A stretch of DNA of 64,000 bases from Streptomyces sp. T39. GTDB lineage: Bacteria; Actinomycetota; Actinomycetes; Streptomycetales; Streptomycetaceae. Location of the stretch: the NCBI RefSeq assembly GCF_008042045.1, contig NZ_RDBP01000050.1, positions 121,911 to 185,910 of the forward strand, given 5' to 3'. The translations under genes were made by a program, and so were the position numbers. The notes below the pieces were generated by a model, which saw nothing but the letters and a program-made list of their open reading frames with translations, was not told the origin of the DNA and made no database searches. Below are positions 17,648-27,082 of the stretch, piece after piece. The number at the start of each line of letters is the position of its first letter. Position 1 is the stretch's first letter.

Positions 17648-18238
17648 TCAGGGGCGTGGGCCGGCGCCGTGGAGAAGGGTGTCGACGATGCGGGCCGCAA
17701 GGGCGTCCGGGTCGGCTTCATCCGGGTCGGCGTCGTCGGTGCCGCCGTGCAGGCATGCGCCGAGGAGCGCGTAGTAGACCCGGCGCACCCAGTCGAGGTC
17801 GGCCGCTTCATCGATGAGCTTGTCCGCCTGGGCCCGTCGCAGCACGTCGGTGCAGCGGCGGGCGATGTCCGCGTGGAGGACGGCGGCCTCGCTGTCCGGA
17901 TCGGCCGGCAGTTCGAGGGCGAACGCCCAGGCGCTCTTCACCTGGAGCACGTTGGCCGTGATCCGGTGCATCGCCACCAGGGGCGGCGCGGTGGCCGGCC
18001 TGCCGTCGTCCACCGCTTGGGCGAGCTGCCGTGCCGCCGAGACGGCGAGCGCCTCGATCAGCGCCTGCCGGCTGGCGAACCGCCGGTGGATCGTCGTGCG
18101 GGCCACTCCGGCGGCCGCGGCGATCTGTTCCATGGAGGCTCCGGGCTCCTCGGCGAGCACACGCTCGGCCGCCTCCAGGATCGCCCGCACGCTGCGCTCC
18201 GCGTCCGCTCGCAGGGATCGTGCCGCCGTCTCACTCAT
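17648..18238 (-). CDS. TetR-family transcriptional regulator
   Basis: A 196-residue repressor. The N-terminal helix-turn-helix reads VRAILEAAERVLAEEPGAS and then GVARTTIHRRFASRQALIEAL; the C-terminal ligand domain is variable. It is divergent from an SDR gene whose start is 143 bases away. Palindromes in the gap suggest it controls itself and the SDR. ATG at 18238 is preceded by GGGAGG; an ATG at 18241 is adjacent. A decayed paralogue lies at 41.5 kb in this window. Confidence 0.87.
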   Translation of the reverse strand: MSETAARSLRADAERSVRAILEAAERVLAEEPGASMEQIAAAAGVARTTIHRRFASRQALIEALAVSAARQLAQAVDDGRPATAPPLVAMHRITANVLQVKSAWAFALELPADPDSEAAVLHADIARRCTDVLRRAQADKLIDEAADLDWVRRVYYALLGACLHGGTDDADPDEADPDALAARIVDTLLHGAGPRP

Positions 18239-18258
18239 CATGCCTCCCAGCAGACCGG

Positions 18259-18320
18259 TTGCCCGGGCAAACAATACACCGGTGCAGCACTGCGCAGGTT
18301 ATCTGCAACAGACCTGTTGC
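18259..18320. promoter_or_regulatory. Operator palindromes between tetR and the SDR gene
   Basis: Two perfect palindromes lie in the divergent promoter region: TTGCCCGGGCAA at 18259-18270 and GCAACAGACCTGTTGC at 18305-18320 (7-base arms, 2-base centre). The second overlaps where the SDR promoter would lie. Size and position fit TetR operators. Confidence 0.55.
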
Positions 18321-18380
18321 GACTGACGGCATTACTGATACTTTCTGCTTTCAGTTGACGCCCAGTCATGGAGGAAACCC

Positions 18381-19202
18381 ATGAACAGCACTGCCCTTGT
18401 CACCGGCGCGTCGTCCGGCCTCGGCGCGGAGTTCGCCGCGCAGCTGGCCGCCCGAGGACATGACGTGATCCTGCTGGCGCGCTCCGCATCCCGGCTGGCC
18501 GCCCTGGCCGAGCGCCTGACCGCCGAGCACGGGATCCGCGCCCATGTGGTGGTCCAGGACCTGGCCGAACCGGACGCGGGCCGTCGCGTCGCCGGAGAAC
18601 TCGCCGACCGCTCCCTGACCGTCGACCTGCTGGTCAACAACGCCGGCTTCGGCACCTGCGGCCGCTTCGAGGAGATAGCCGGGGCCCGCGACCACGACCA
18701 GCTGATGGTCAACGTCGTCGCACTCGTGGACCTCACCCACGAGCTGCTGCCCGGCATGCTGGAGCGGGGCGGCGGCTCGGTCGTCAACGTCGCCTCCAAC
18801 GCCGCCTTCCAGCCGTCTCCGTACTTCGCCGTCTACGGGGCCGCCAAGGCCTTCGTGCTGAACTTCGGACTCGCGCTGCGCGAGGAGTACCGGGGGCGCG
18901 GCATCCGCGTGCTCACCCTGTGCCCCGGCCCGGTCGAGACGGCCTTCTTCGACACCATCGGCACCCGCCGGGCGGCCGTCACCGGCTCCATGACCACCCC
19001 GGAGCCCGTCGTACGCGCCGCGCTGCGCGCTCTCGAGCGCGACCGCGGCTATGTCGCCCCGGGCCTCGGCAACGCCCTGACGGCCCATCTGGCACCCCGC
19101 CGCCCCCGGACCCTGGTCGCCGCCATCGCGGAACGCATCACCCGCAAGGTGCTGGCCGCCCCGGCCGCCGCCGCCCCGAAGCCGGAGAAGCGCGCCGCAT
19201 GA
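18381..19202 (+). CDS. Short-chain dehydrogenase/reductase
   Basis: A 273-residue classical SDR. It has the NAD(P) motif GASSGLG, the structural NNAG, and the catalytic Ser/Tyr/Lys in NVASNAA and YGAAK. The family resembles DltE/YqjQ-type oxidoreductases; the substrate is unknown. An Ala/Pro/Lys tail follows the domain. GGAGG lies upstream of the ATG. It is probably repressed by the divergent TetR. Confidence 0.87.
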   Translation: MNSTALVTGASSGLGAEFAAQLAARGHDVILLARSASRLAALAERLTAEHGIRAHVVVQDLAEPDAGRRVAGELADRSLTVDLLVNNAGFGTCGRFEEIAGARDHDQLMVNVVALVDLTHELLPGMLERGGGSVVNVASNAAFQPSPYFAVYGAAKAFVLNFGLALREEYRGRGIRVLTLCPGPVETAFFDTIGTRRAAVTGSMTTPEPVVRAALRALERDRGYVAPGLGNALTAHLAPRRPRTLVAAIAERITRKVLAAPAAAAPKPEKRAA

Positions 19203-19491
19203 GCCCCCCCTCCGCGCCCGTCGCCGGGGCCCCGCTGGTGGCGGCCGGCCTGCGGCAGCCCGCGGGGACGTGACACCGCATCACGGCGGCGCCGGGGCGC
19301 GCGAGTCCCACCAGGGCGTGCTGCGACCAGCCGGGGGCCCCGCCCGGACACCCGGGGGCGACATCCGGCCGATCCGCCGTCCGCGACGGCGCCGGGCGCC
19401 CATCCGCCCTATCGTGTAGGCGACCTGACGAACACTCATGAACGCACGGCCGCGTGACGCGGACGAGCTTGCGCGGTAACCCTCGCGCGAC

Positions 19492-19510
19492 TTAGGTTAG
19501 GCTTACTTAA
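19492..19510. promoter_or_regulatory. Iron box upstream of dhbA
   Basis: A 19-base near-palindrome, TTAGGTTAGGCTTACTTAA, matches the actinobacterial iron-box consensus bound by DmdR1/IdeR with Fe2+. It sits 19 bases before the dhbA ATG, where binding would block transcription of the dhb operon under iron sufficiency. Confidence 0.9.
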
Positions 19511-19528
19511 CCTAGCGAGGGGGAGCTC

Positions 19529-20311
19529 ATGCCTGCCCGGGATGCTCAGGTCGTGGGCTCGGTGGCGTTGGTTACCGGCGCGGCCAGTGGAATAGGCGCG
19601 GCCGTCGTCGACGGACTGGTCCGTACGGGCGCGACCGTCGCCGCCGTCGACATCTCCGCCGAGGGGCTCACGGAACTCGCGCAGCGTTCGCGGGGGCGCG
19701 TCGTCCCCTTCGTCGCGGACGTCTCCGACGCCGCCGCGGTCGCCGGCGTGGTCGACCGCGTCGAGCGGGACATGGGTCCGGTCGACATCGGCGTCAGCGC
19801 GGCCGGGATCCTGCGGCCGGGATCCCTCACCGACACCACGGACGCGGACTGGGCGGCCACCTTCGCCGTCAACACCGACGGTGTCTTCTTCGTCCTGCGC
19901 GCCCTCGCCCGCCGCATGGTGCCCCGGGGGCGCGGCTGTCTGGTGACCGTCGCCTCCAACGCGGCGGGGGTCCCCCGTACCAACATGGGCGCGTACGCGG
20001 CCTCCAAGGCCGCCACCACCATGCTGACCCGCTGCCTGGGGCTGGAGGTCGCCGCCCACGGCGTCCGGTGCAACGTGGTCTCCCCCGGCTCGACCGACAC
20101 GCCGATGCAGCGTCAGCTGTGGACGGGCGAGGACGACCGCGCCCGGGTGATCGCGGGAACCCCCGAGGAGTTCCGGGTGGGTGTGCCGCTCGGCCGCATC
20201 GCCGACCCGGAGGACATCGCCGACGCCGTGCTGTTCCTGGTCTCCGACCGGGCCCGGCACATCACGATGCAGAACCTGTTCGTCGACGGCGGCGCAACCC
20301 TGCGCGCCTGA
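19529..20311 (+). CDS. dhbA: 2,3-dihydro-2,3-dihydroxybenzoate dehydrogenase
   Basis: A 260-residue SDR (GAASGIG near residue 17, YAASK catalytic pair) with the EntA/DhbA-type arrangement. It oxidises 2,3-dihydro-2,3-dihydroxybenzoate to 2,3-dihydroxybenzoate with NAD+, the last step of catechol formation. It heads the siderophore operon directly after an iron box and is followed 16 bases later by dhbC. The assignment rests on SDR features plus the neighbouring isochorismate synthase, isochorismatase and aryl-AMP ligase. Confidence 0.88.
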   Translation: MPARDAQVVGSVALVTGAASGIGAAVVDGLVRTGATVAAVDISAEGLTELAQRSRGRVVPFVADVSDAAAVAGVVDRVERDMGPVDIGVSAAGILRPGSLTDTTDADWAATFAVNTDGVFFVLRALARRMVPRGRGCLVTVASNAAGVPRTNMGAYAASKAATTMLTRCLGLEVAAHGVRCNVVSPGSTDTPMQRQLWTGEDDRARVIAGTPEEFRVGVPLGRIADPEDIADAVLFLVSDRARHITMQNLFVDGGATLRA

Positions 20312-20327
20312 GAGAGGAATCGCTGAC

Positions 20328-21524
20328 GTGACCATATCCGCTGTGGAGCGCCCGCGGCCCGTGCACCGGGCCGCCGACCTGCTGGCCGCCTATCTGCCCG
20401 GCTCCTTCTACTTCTCCTCACCACGTGGCACTCTCCTGGCCGACGGCGTCCACTCCCGGGTCCTCCCGGCGGACGGGTCCCATGCCCGGGGTGCCGCCGC
20501 GGCCCTCGCCGCCGCGGCCGCGGCCGGAGTCCCGGAACCGGTCGTCGCCGGGGCCGTCGGATTCCGTCCCGGGGCGGAATCCGGACTGGTGGTTCCCTCC
20601 GTCGTCCGGCGTGCCGGGGCCCCCGGTGCCGTGCGCGCTCCGGACGCGGAGGCGGGAGCGGCCTGGTCCCTCAGACCGAAGCCCGAACCCGACGGCTACA
20701 CCGACGCGGTGCGCCGCGCGCTGGAGCTCATCGACCGCGGCGAGCTGCGCAAGGTCGTGCTGGCCCGGTGCCTGGAGGCGACCGCCGACGCGCCGGTGTG
20801 GGTTCCCGCGCTGCTGGCCCGCCTGGTGCGCGCCGACCCCGCCGCGTACGCCTTCGCCGCCGACGTGACCGCGGCGGGCGACCCGGCCCCGCGCACCCTG
20901 GTCGGTGCCAGCCCCGAACTGCTGGTCTCACGGCGCGGGACGACCGTGGTGGCCAACCCGCTGGCCGGCTCCGCGCCCCGGACGGGCGACGAGGCGCTCG
21001 ACCGTGAACGGATCGCCCGCCTGCGGGAGTCCGCGAAGGATCTGGGCGAGCACGCCCACACCGCCGGGCAGGTGGCCGAGGTGCTGGGCCGCTTCTGCGT
21101 CGACCTCGAGGTGCCGGACGGCCCCGAGGTGATCGGGACGCCCACCATGTGGCACCTGTCCACCCGAATCACCGGCCGGCTCGCGGACCCCGCCGAACCC
21201 GCGTGCTCGGCGCTCGGACTCGCCGAGGCCCTCCACCCGACGCCCGCCGTCTGCGGCGTTCCCGCCGGCGCCGCGGCCGAGGCCATCGCGCGCCTGGAGC
21301 CGGAGGACCGCGGCTACTACGCCGGCATGGTCGGCTGGACCGGCCTCGACGGCGACGGCGAGTGGGCGGTGACGATCCGCAGCGCCGAGGTCTGCGATCG
21401 CACCGTGCGGCTGTTCGCCGGCGCGGGCGTCGTCGCCGGCTCCGACCCGCGGGCCGAACTGGCGGAGACCGCCGCCAAGTTCCGCACGCTGCTGCGTGCC
21501 GTCGGTCTGGAGGAGCCCGTATGA
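20328..21524 (+). CDS. dhbC: Isochorismate synthase
   Basis: A 398-residue chorismate-binding enzyme. The conserved block RKVVLARCLEA and the C-terminal catalytic core (HPTPAVCGVP, then YYAGMVGW) match EntC/DhbC. It isomerises chorismate to isochorismate, committing it to the siderophore. The start is the GTG at 20328 with GAGAGG upstream. The stop overlaps the dhbE ATG by four bases. Confidence 0.9.
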   Translation: MTISAVERPRPVHRAADLLAAYLPGSFYFSSPRGTLLADGVHSRVLPADGSHARGAAAALAAAAAAGVPEPVVAGAVGFRPGAESGLVVPSVVRRAGAPGAVRAPDAEAGAAWSLRPKPEPDGYTDAVRRALELIDRGELRKVVLARCLEATADAPVWVPALLARLVRADPAAYAFAADVTAAGDPAPRTLVGASPELLVSRRGTTVVANPLAGSAPRTGDEALDRERIARLRESAKDLGEHAHTAGQVAEVLGRFCVDLEVPDGPEVIGTPTMWHLSTRITGRLADPAEPACSALGLAEALHPTPAVCGVPAGAAAEAIARLEPEDRGYYAGMVGWTGLDGDGEWAVTIRSAEVCDRTVRLFAGAGVVAGSDPRAELAETAAKFRTLLRAVGLEEPV

Positions 21525-23128
21525 CCGCCGGTCACGTGCCCTGGCCGCCCGAGGCCGCCGCGCGCTACCGTGCGGCCGGCCACTGGCGGGGACAGACCTT
21601 CGGCGCCCTGCTGACGTCGCTCGCCGCGGCGTACCCGGACCGGACCGCCGTCGTCGGCGGGGACACCCGGTGGACCTTCGCCGAACTCGACGACCGGGCC
21701 CACCGGATCGCGTCGGGCCTCGTCGCGGCGGGCTTCGCCCCGGGGGAACGCGCCGTCCTCCAGCTGCCGAACATCCCCGAGTTCCTGCCCGTGGTGTTCG
21801 GCCTGTGGCGCGCCGGGGTGCTGCCCGTCTTCGCCCTGCCGGCGCACCGCGGCAGCGAACTGCGGCACATCGCCGGGCAGAGCGAGGCGGCCGCGATCAT
21901 CACGGTCGGCGAGCACGAGCGCCACGACCACGCGGCGACCGCCCGCGAGGTCGCCGCGGACACCGGCTCCGTGCGCCGGGTGCTCGTGGTCGGATCCGGG
22001 GAGTTCGACGGGCTGGCCGCGACCGCGCCGCGGGAACTGCCCGACCCGGACCCGGCGGGAGTGGCGTTCCTGCAGTTGTCCGGCGGCAGCACCGGCCTGC
22101 CGAAGCTGATCCCCCGCACCCATGACGACTACCTGTACAGCGTCCGGGAGAGCGCCAGGATCTGCGCCCTGCGCCCGGACAGCGTGTACATGGCCACGCT
22201 GCCCGTGGCCCACAACTTCCCGCTCAGCTCGCCCGGGGTGCTCGGCGCGCTGCACGCGGGCGCGGCGACCGTCATGGCCCCGCGGCCCGACGCCGACACC
22301 GCGTTCCGGCTGATCGAGGCCGAGGGGGTGACGATCACCGGTGTGGTGCCGCCGCTCGCCGCCGCCTGGGTCCAGGCCGCGAGCCGCACCGAGCGCGATC
22401 TGTCCTCGCTGGAGGTCCTGCTCGTCGGCGGCGCCAAGTGCGGCCGGGAGCTGGCCGAACGGATCGGTCCGGCGCTGGGCTGCCGTCTGCAGCAGGTGTT
22501 CGGCATGGCCGAGGGCCTGGTCTGCTACACGCGGCTGGACGACCCCGAGGACATCGTGCTGGAGACCCAGGGCCGCCCGATCTCCCTCGACGACGAGGTC
22601 CGCGTGGTCGACCCGGAGACCGGCGCCGACGTGGCCGACGGGGAGGCCGGTGCGCTGCTGACCCGGGGGCCCTACACGATCCGGGGGTACTACCGGGCCG
22701 AGGAGCACAACGCCACCGCGTTCACCGAGGACGGCTTCTACCGGACGGGCGACCTGGTGCGCCGCATGCCCGGCGGTCAGCTCGAGGTCGTCGGACGGGC
22801 CAAGGAGCAGATCAACCGGGGCGGGGAGAAGGTCGCGGCCGAGGAGGTCGAGAACCACCTGATGGCCCATCCGGGCGTGCTCGACGCCGCCGTCGTCGCC
22901 GTGCCGGACCCGTACCTGGGCGAACGGACCTGCGCCTACGTGGTGCCCGTAGCGGGTGCCGGACCGACCGGCCCGGAGCTGCGGGCCTTCGTGCGGCAGC
23001 GCGGCGTGGCCGCCTTCAAGGTGCCGGACCTGGTGCAGGTCGTCGAGGCGTTCCCGGTGACCGGTGTCGGCAAGACCAGCAAGCGAGAGCTGAGGGTGGC
23101 CCTGGCCGCCCTCGCGCGAGAGGAGTGA
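21521..23128 (+). CDS. dhbE: 2,3-dihydroxybenzoate-AMP ligase
   Basis: A 535-residue stand-alone adenylating enzyme. The phosphate loop is LSGGSTGLPKLIPRTHDDY, the form characteristic of EntE/DhbE aryl-acid ligases. YRTGD and the C-terminal lysine region GVGKTSKREL are present. It activates 2,3-dihydroxybenzoate with ATP and loads it on the aryl carrier protein. It overlaps dhbC and dhbB by ATGA junctions, so the operon is translationally coupled. Confidence 0.92.
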   Translation: MTAGHVPWPPEAAARYRAAGHWRGQTFGALLTSLAAAYPDRTAVVGGDTRWTFAELDDRAHRIASGLVAAGFAPGERAVLQLPNIPEFLPVVFGLWRAGVLPVFALPAHRGSELRHIAGQSEAAAIITVGEHERHDHAATAREVAADTGSVRRVLVVGSGEFDGLAATAPRELPDPDPAGVAFLQLSGGSTGLPKLIPRTHDDYLYSVRESARICALRPDSVYMATLPVAHNFPLSSPGVLGALHAGAATVMAPRPDADTAFRLIEAEGVTITGVVPPLAAAWVQAASRTERDLSSLEVLLVGGAKCGRELAERIGPALGCRLQQVFGMAEGLVCYTRLDDPEDIVLETQGRPISLDDEVRVVDPETGADVADGEAGALLTRGPYTIRGYYRAEEHNATAFTEDGFYRTGDLVRRMPGGQLEVVGRAKEQINRGGEKVAAEEVENHLMAHPGVLDAAVVAVPDPYLGERTCAYVVPVAGAGPTGPELRAFVRQRGVAAFKVPDLVQVVEAFPVTGVGKTSKRELRVALAALAREE

Positions 23129-23802
23129 TGAGAGTGTCCCTGCCCGAAATCCGGCCGTACGCCCTCCCCGGGGCCGGTGAACTGCCCGCCGGCCGGGTGC
23201 GGTGGCGGCCGGACCCGGCCCGCGCGGCGGTGCTCGTCCACGACATGCAGCGGTACTTCCTGGCGCCGTACGCCGGGTCGCCCGTGCCCGAGGTGACGGC
23301 GAACATCGCGGGGCTGCTCCGGCTCGCCAGGCAGCAGGGCGTCCCGGTGTTCTACACCGCGCAGCCCGGCAGGCAGGACCCGGCGGACCGGGGGCTGCTC
23401 ACCGAGTTCTGGGGCGACGGGATCGGCAGGGTGATCGACGCGGACCCGCGGGCCGCCGACGTCGTCGACGACCTCGCCCCGGAGGCGGACGACACCGTGC
23501 TCGTGAAGTGGCGCTACAGCGCGTTCCAGCGCAGCACGTTCGCCGAACAGCTCGACGGGCTCGGGCGCGACCAGCTGCTGATCACCGGCGTGTACGCGCA
23601 CATCGGCGTGCAGGCGACCGCCGTCGAGGCGTTCATGCGCGATGTGCAGCCCTTTCTGGTGGCCGACGCGGTCGCCGACTTCTCGCGCGAACGCCACGAC
23701 CAGGCGTGCGAGTACGTCGCCCAGCGGTGCGGCGTCGTGACCACCACCGCCGACGCGCTGACCGCTCTGTCCGCACCGATCCCCGCAGGAGTCCGCCGAT
23801 GA
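23128..23802 (+). CDS. dhbB: Isochorismatase
   Basis: A 224-residue isochorismatase. LVHDMQRYF supplies the catalytic Asp, VKWRYSAF the Lys, and GVYAHIGV matches the EntB-type active site in which Gly replaces Cys. It cleaves isochorismate to 2,3-dihydro-2,3-dihydroxybenzoate and pyruvate. In E. coli EntB and B. subtilis DhbB a C-terminal carrier domain is fused; here the protein stops after the hydrolase and the carrier is a separate overlapping gene. Confidence 0.92.
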   Translation: MRVSLPEIRPYALPGAGELPAGRVRWRPDPARAAVLVHDMQRYFLAPYAGSPVPEVTANIAGLLRLARQQGVPVFYTAQPGRQDPADRGLLTEFWGDGIGRVIDADPRAADVVDDLAPEADDTVLVKWRYSAFQRSTFAEQLDGLGRDQLLITGVYAHIGVQATAVEAFMRDVQPFLVADAVADFSRERHDQACEYVAQRCGVVTTTADALTALSAPIPAGVRR

Positions 23803-24038
23803 CCGCCCCGCTCACCTCCGAACGCGTCCGTGCCGACGTCGCCGAGCTGCTCGGCTGCGACCCCGCGGCGATCGCGCCCGACGACAACCTTCTCGACCTC
23901 GGGCTGGACTCGATGCGCATCATGACGCTGGTGGAACGGTGGCGTGCGGACGGGGCTCCGGCGCTGGAGTTCCCCGATCTGGCCGAACAGCCGGAGCTGG
24001 GCCGCTGGACGGAACTCGTGACGGGTTCGGCCGCGTGA
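23799..24038 (+). CDS. Free-standing aryl carrier protein
   Basis: A 79-residue carrier protein. LLDLGLDSMRI holds the serine that takes 4'-phosphopantetheine. It would receive dihydroxybenzoyl from DhbE and present it to the NRPS condensation domain. The ATG overlaps the dhbB stop, consistent with a split EntB. No phosphopantetheinyl transferase gene lies nearby. Confidence 0.9.
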   Translation: MTAPLTSERVRADVAELLGCDPAAIAPDDNLLDLGLDSMRIMTLVERWRADGAPALEFPDLAEQPELGRWTELVTGSAA

Positions 24039-24883
24039 CGCGCCTCGACCACCGGCACCGGCATCTGGAGCGGATCGCGGAGGTCCGCGCCGGGCGGGTG
24101 CCGGAGAAGGTGGGCTACCCGATCCGTGTCCGGGAGACGGAGGTCGTGCGGACCGCCTGGATCGGTGACGGCCTGCTCCGCGTCACCCTGGGCGGGCCCG
24201 GCACCGAGGGCTTCGAGGCGCACGCGCCGGACGAGCACGTGAAGCTCGTCTTCCGGGAGCCGGACGGTTCCCTGCGGCTGCCCGAGCCCAACGGGACGAT
24301 GCTGAAGTGGCCGCGTCCGGCGCCCACGTCGCGGGAGTACACCGTCCGCCGCTACGACCCGGTCGCCGGGGAGATCGACATCGACGTCGCCGCGCACGAG
24401 AGCGGCCTGGCGTCGGACTGGGCGCGCGGGGCGCTGCCGGGTTCCGTCGTGCATGTCGCGGGCCCGCCCGGGGGCCTGATCGTGCCGCACGCGTACGACC
24501 GCTATCTGCTGGCCGGTGACATCACGGCCCTGCCGGCGATCGCGCGGTGGCTGGAGGAGCTTCCCCGGGACGCCCGCGGCTGGGTGTTCGCCGAAGTGGC
24601 GGGCCCCGGCGAGGAGATCGCGCTGTCGGCGCCGGACGGCTTCGAGGTGCGGTGGCTGCACCGCGGCGACCGGCCGGCGGGCACCGGTGACGAGCTGGCG
24701 CGGGCCGTGACGGGGGTGGAGATCCCGGAAGGTGAGCGGGTGTACGTGTGGGCCGCGGGAGAGGCGGGGCAGATCAAGCCGCTGCGCCGCTGGGTGCGGG
24801 ACGATCTCGGCCTGGACCGGGCCGACCACGACATCACGGGTTACTGGAAGCGCGGCGTCGCCGACTTCGACGAGGACCACTGA
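24035..24883 (+). CDS. Siderophore-interacting protein (FAD/NAD(P)H ferric reductase)
   Basis: A 282-residue SIP-family flavoprotein. The FAD-binding block REYTVRRYDP and the C-terminal VYVWAAGEAGQIKPLRRW are family signatures. It would reduce ferric siderophore in the cytosol to release Fe2+. GTG at 24035 overlaps the carrier-protein stop (GTGA). It closes the first, iron-box-controlled operon. Confidence 0.9.
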   Translation: MTRLDHRHRHLERIAEVRAGRVPEKVGYPIRVRETEVVRTAWIGDGLLRVTLGGPGTEGFEAHAPDEHVKLVFREPDGSLRLPEPNGTMLKWPRPAPTSREYTVRRYDPVAGEIDIDVAAHESGLASDWARGALPGSVVHVAGPPGGLIVPHAYDRYLLAGDITALPAIARWLEELPRDARGWVFAEVAGPGEEIALSAPDGFEVRWLHRGDRPAGTGDELARAVTGVEIPEGERVYVWAAGEAGQIKPLRRWVRDDLGLDRADHDITGYWKRGVADFDEDH

Positions 24884-25011
24884 CCGCCGGCCCCGCGCCT
24901 GTCCGACGGGACGACACCTGCCGTCGGTCGCACGGTGGTTGGCGCCCGGACCGGCCGGATGCCGGGGCGTATCAACAGGTGGAACACGGCTCCCGATGGC
25001 CGAGAATCTAC

Positions 25012-25030
25012 TAAGGTAAGCCTTACCTAT
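25012..25030. promoter_or_regulatory. Iron box upstream of the siderophore uptake operon
   Basis: TAAGGTAAGCCTTACCTAT, a 19-base near-palindrome matching the DmdR1/IdeR iron box, lies 17 bases before the lipoprotein ATG. It gives the uptake/NRPS operon its own iron control. Confidence 0.9.
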
Positions 25031-25046
25031 CTACGAGGAGTTGTGC

Positions 25047-26063
25047 ATGTCCATACGCAGACCGTCGGTTCTCGTCGGAGCCCTGGCCCTGGCCGTGGCG
25101 CTGACCGGATGTGGTGCGTCGTCCGATGGGGACAAGGGGGAGACGGGCTCGGACTCCGCCAAGTCCGGTGGCGGGACCAGGGTGTTCGAGGCCGACAACG
25201 GCAAGATCACCATTCCCTCCGCCCCGAAGCGCGTGGTGGCCACCGGCTACGCCGTCCCCGTGCTGATCGAGGCCGACGCACCGCTGGTGGGCATCTCCTC
25301 GTGGAAGCGCGGCGAGCCGCTGATGAGCGAGGAGGACCTCGCCACGTACAAGAAGCTCACCAAGGTCGCCGGTGAGCTCGCCACCGAGACCAACTACGAG
25401 GCCATCGCGGCGGCCGAGCCCGACCTCATCGTCATCGGTGTGCCCGCACCGGTCCTCGCCGACGTCGACGTCAAGCGGCTGGAGACCATCGCCCCCGTCG
25501 TCGCGATCGGCCCGACCGTGCCGTCCGCCTGGCGCGACCTCTCCCGCAAGCAGGCCGACGCCGCCGGTGCGCTCGGCGAGTTCGACACCCGCAAGGCGGC
25601 GTACGAGGCGAGGGCGTCCGAGCTGGCCGCAACCTACAAGGACGTGCTGCCCCAGCTGAAGGCAGGCCACGTCGGCGCGTACGGCGAGGTCGCCAAGGGC
25701 AACTTCCACCGCGAGTTCAGCGGTTCCTGGGGCACCAACATCGTGGAGGACATCGGCGCCGTCTACTACGGCAAGGTCAAGGAGCCCGGACCCGGCTCCA
25801 AGTCCGTGAGCGAGTACCCGTCCATCGAGGAGCTCCCGGACTCCCTCGGCGAGGCCGACGTCATCACGTACTCCGTACAGGCCGACGGCTCCGTCCCCGA
25901 AGCGGTGAAGTACGTCCTGGACTCGAAGCTCTGGGCCAACCTGCCGGCCGTGAAGGCGAAGAAGACCTTCCCGATCCGGTACACCGAGGCCGCCTCCTAC
26001 GGCCAGGCCATGAAGACGCTGGACGCGATCGACGAGGCGCTCGCGCCGCTGCTGGACCAGTGA
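25047..26063 (+). CDS. Iron-siderophore ABC transporter substrate-binding lipoprotein
   Basis: A 338-residue FecB/FepB-like binding protein. A lipoprotein signal peptide ends in LTGC, where the Cys would be lipidated. The mature part has two lobes with the FecB-type KRVVATGYAVPVLIEAD and AAAEPDLIVIG blocks. It would bind the ferric catecholate outside the membrane. ATG at 25047 has GAGGAG six bases upstream; the TTG at 25041 is too close to that site. Its stop overlaps the first permease GTG. Confidence 0.92.
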   Translation: MSIRRPSVLVGALALAVALTGCGASSDGDKGETGSDSAKSGGGTRVFEADNGKITIPSAPKRVVATGYAVPVLIEADAPLVGISSWKRGEPLMSEEDLATYKKLTKVAGELATETNYEAIAAAEPDLIVIGVPAPVLADVDVKRLETIAPVVAIGPTVPSAWRDLSRKQADAAGALGEFDTRKAAYEARASELAATYKDVLPQLKAGHVGAYGEVAKGNFHREFSGSWGTNIVEDIGAVYYGKVKEPGPGSKSVSEYPSIEELPDSLGEADVITYSVQADGSVPEAVKYVLDSKLWANLPAVKAKKTFPIRYTEAASYGQAMKTLDAIDEALAPLLDQ

Positions 26064-27082
26064 GCGCCGCAGGTCACGCGCCCGAGGTGACCGAAGCAGG
26101 GCGGTCCGCCCCCAGGGCCGCCCTCCTCGTCGGCGGGCTGGTCCTGCTCGGGGCCGTCGCCGTGCTCAGCATCGGCGTCGGCGCCCGCTCCGTCCCTCCC
26201 GGCGAGGTCGTCCGGGCACTGGTGGACTTCCAGGGCACGGACGACCAGGTGATCGTCCGCGACGTCCGGGCGCCCCGCGCGCTGCTGGCCGTCGCGGTCG
26301 GCGCGGCGCTCGCCGTGGCGGGCGCGCTGATCCAGACGCTCGCCCGCAACCCGCTGGCCGAACCGGGCATCCTCGGCGTCACCGCGGGTGCCGGGTTCGC
26401 GATCACCGTCGGGTCCGCGCTCGGCGTGGTCTCCGGCCAGGCCGGGCAGCTCGCCTTCGCAGTCGCCGGATCGGTGGCCGCAGCGCTCCTGGTCGCCGCC
26501 GTCGGACGGCGTTCGCCGCTGCGGCTCGTGCTCACCGGTGTCGCCCTGACCGCGGTGCTCAGCGGTGTCACCCTGGGTCTGCGGCTGATGCTCCCCGACA
26601 CCTTCGACCTGTACCGGTTCTGGTCCGTCGGCTCGCTCGCCGCCCGTGAACAGGCGCCCCTCGCCCTGCCCCTGACCGCGATCGTGTGCTCGCTGGCCGG
26701 GGCGCTCGTGCTCAGCCGCACCCTCGACGTCCTGACGCTCGGCGAGACCGTCGCCCACACCCTCGGCGCCGGGGTCAACCGGGCAAGCGCCGCCGTGCTG
26801 GTGCTCATCACCGTGCTCTGCGCCGCGGCCACGGCGATCGCCGGCCCGATTCTCTTCGTAGGACTGATCGTGCCCCACCTCGTCCGCAGGGCCGCCGGAG
26901 GGTCGGTGCCCTGGCTGGTCCTCTACAGCACGGTGCTCGGCCCGGTGCTGCTGCTGATCGCCGACGTCGGGTCGCGCGTCCTGCTCCCCACCGGTGAGGT
27001 ACCGGTCGCCGTCGTCACCGCCTTCCTCGGCGGACCGATGCTGATCTGGGCCGTCCGGCGCTACGGGACGGGGTCGCTGTGA
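26060..27082 (+). CDS. FecCD-family siderophore ABC permease, first subunit
   Basis: A 340-residue polytopic membrane protein with about nine or ten TM helices. The FecCD motifs include RAPRALLAVAVGAALAVAG and NPLAEPGILGV. With the next gene it forms the transmembrane channel for the ferric siderophore. The GTG start overlaps the lipoprotein stop by four bases. Confidence 0.92.
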   Translation: MSAAGHAPEVTEAGRSAPRAALLVGGLVLLGAVAVLSIGVGARSVPPGEVVRALVDFQGTDDQVIVRDVRAPRALLAVAVGAALAVAGALIQTLARNPLAEPGILGVTAGAGFAITVGSALGVVSGQAGQLAFAVAGSVAAALLVAAVGRRSPLRLVLTGVALTAVLSGVTLGLRLMLPDTFDLYRFWSVGSLAAREQAPLALPLTAIVCSLAGALVLSRTLDVLTLGETVAHTLGAGVNRASAAVLVLITVLCAAATAIAGPILFVGLIVPHLVRRAAGGSVPWLVLYSTVLGPVLLLIADVGSRVLLPTGEVPVAVVTAFLGGPMLIWAVRRYGTGSL

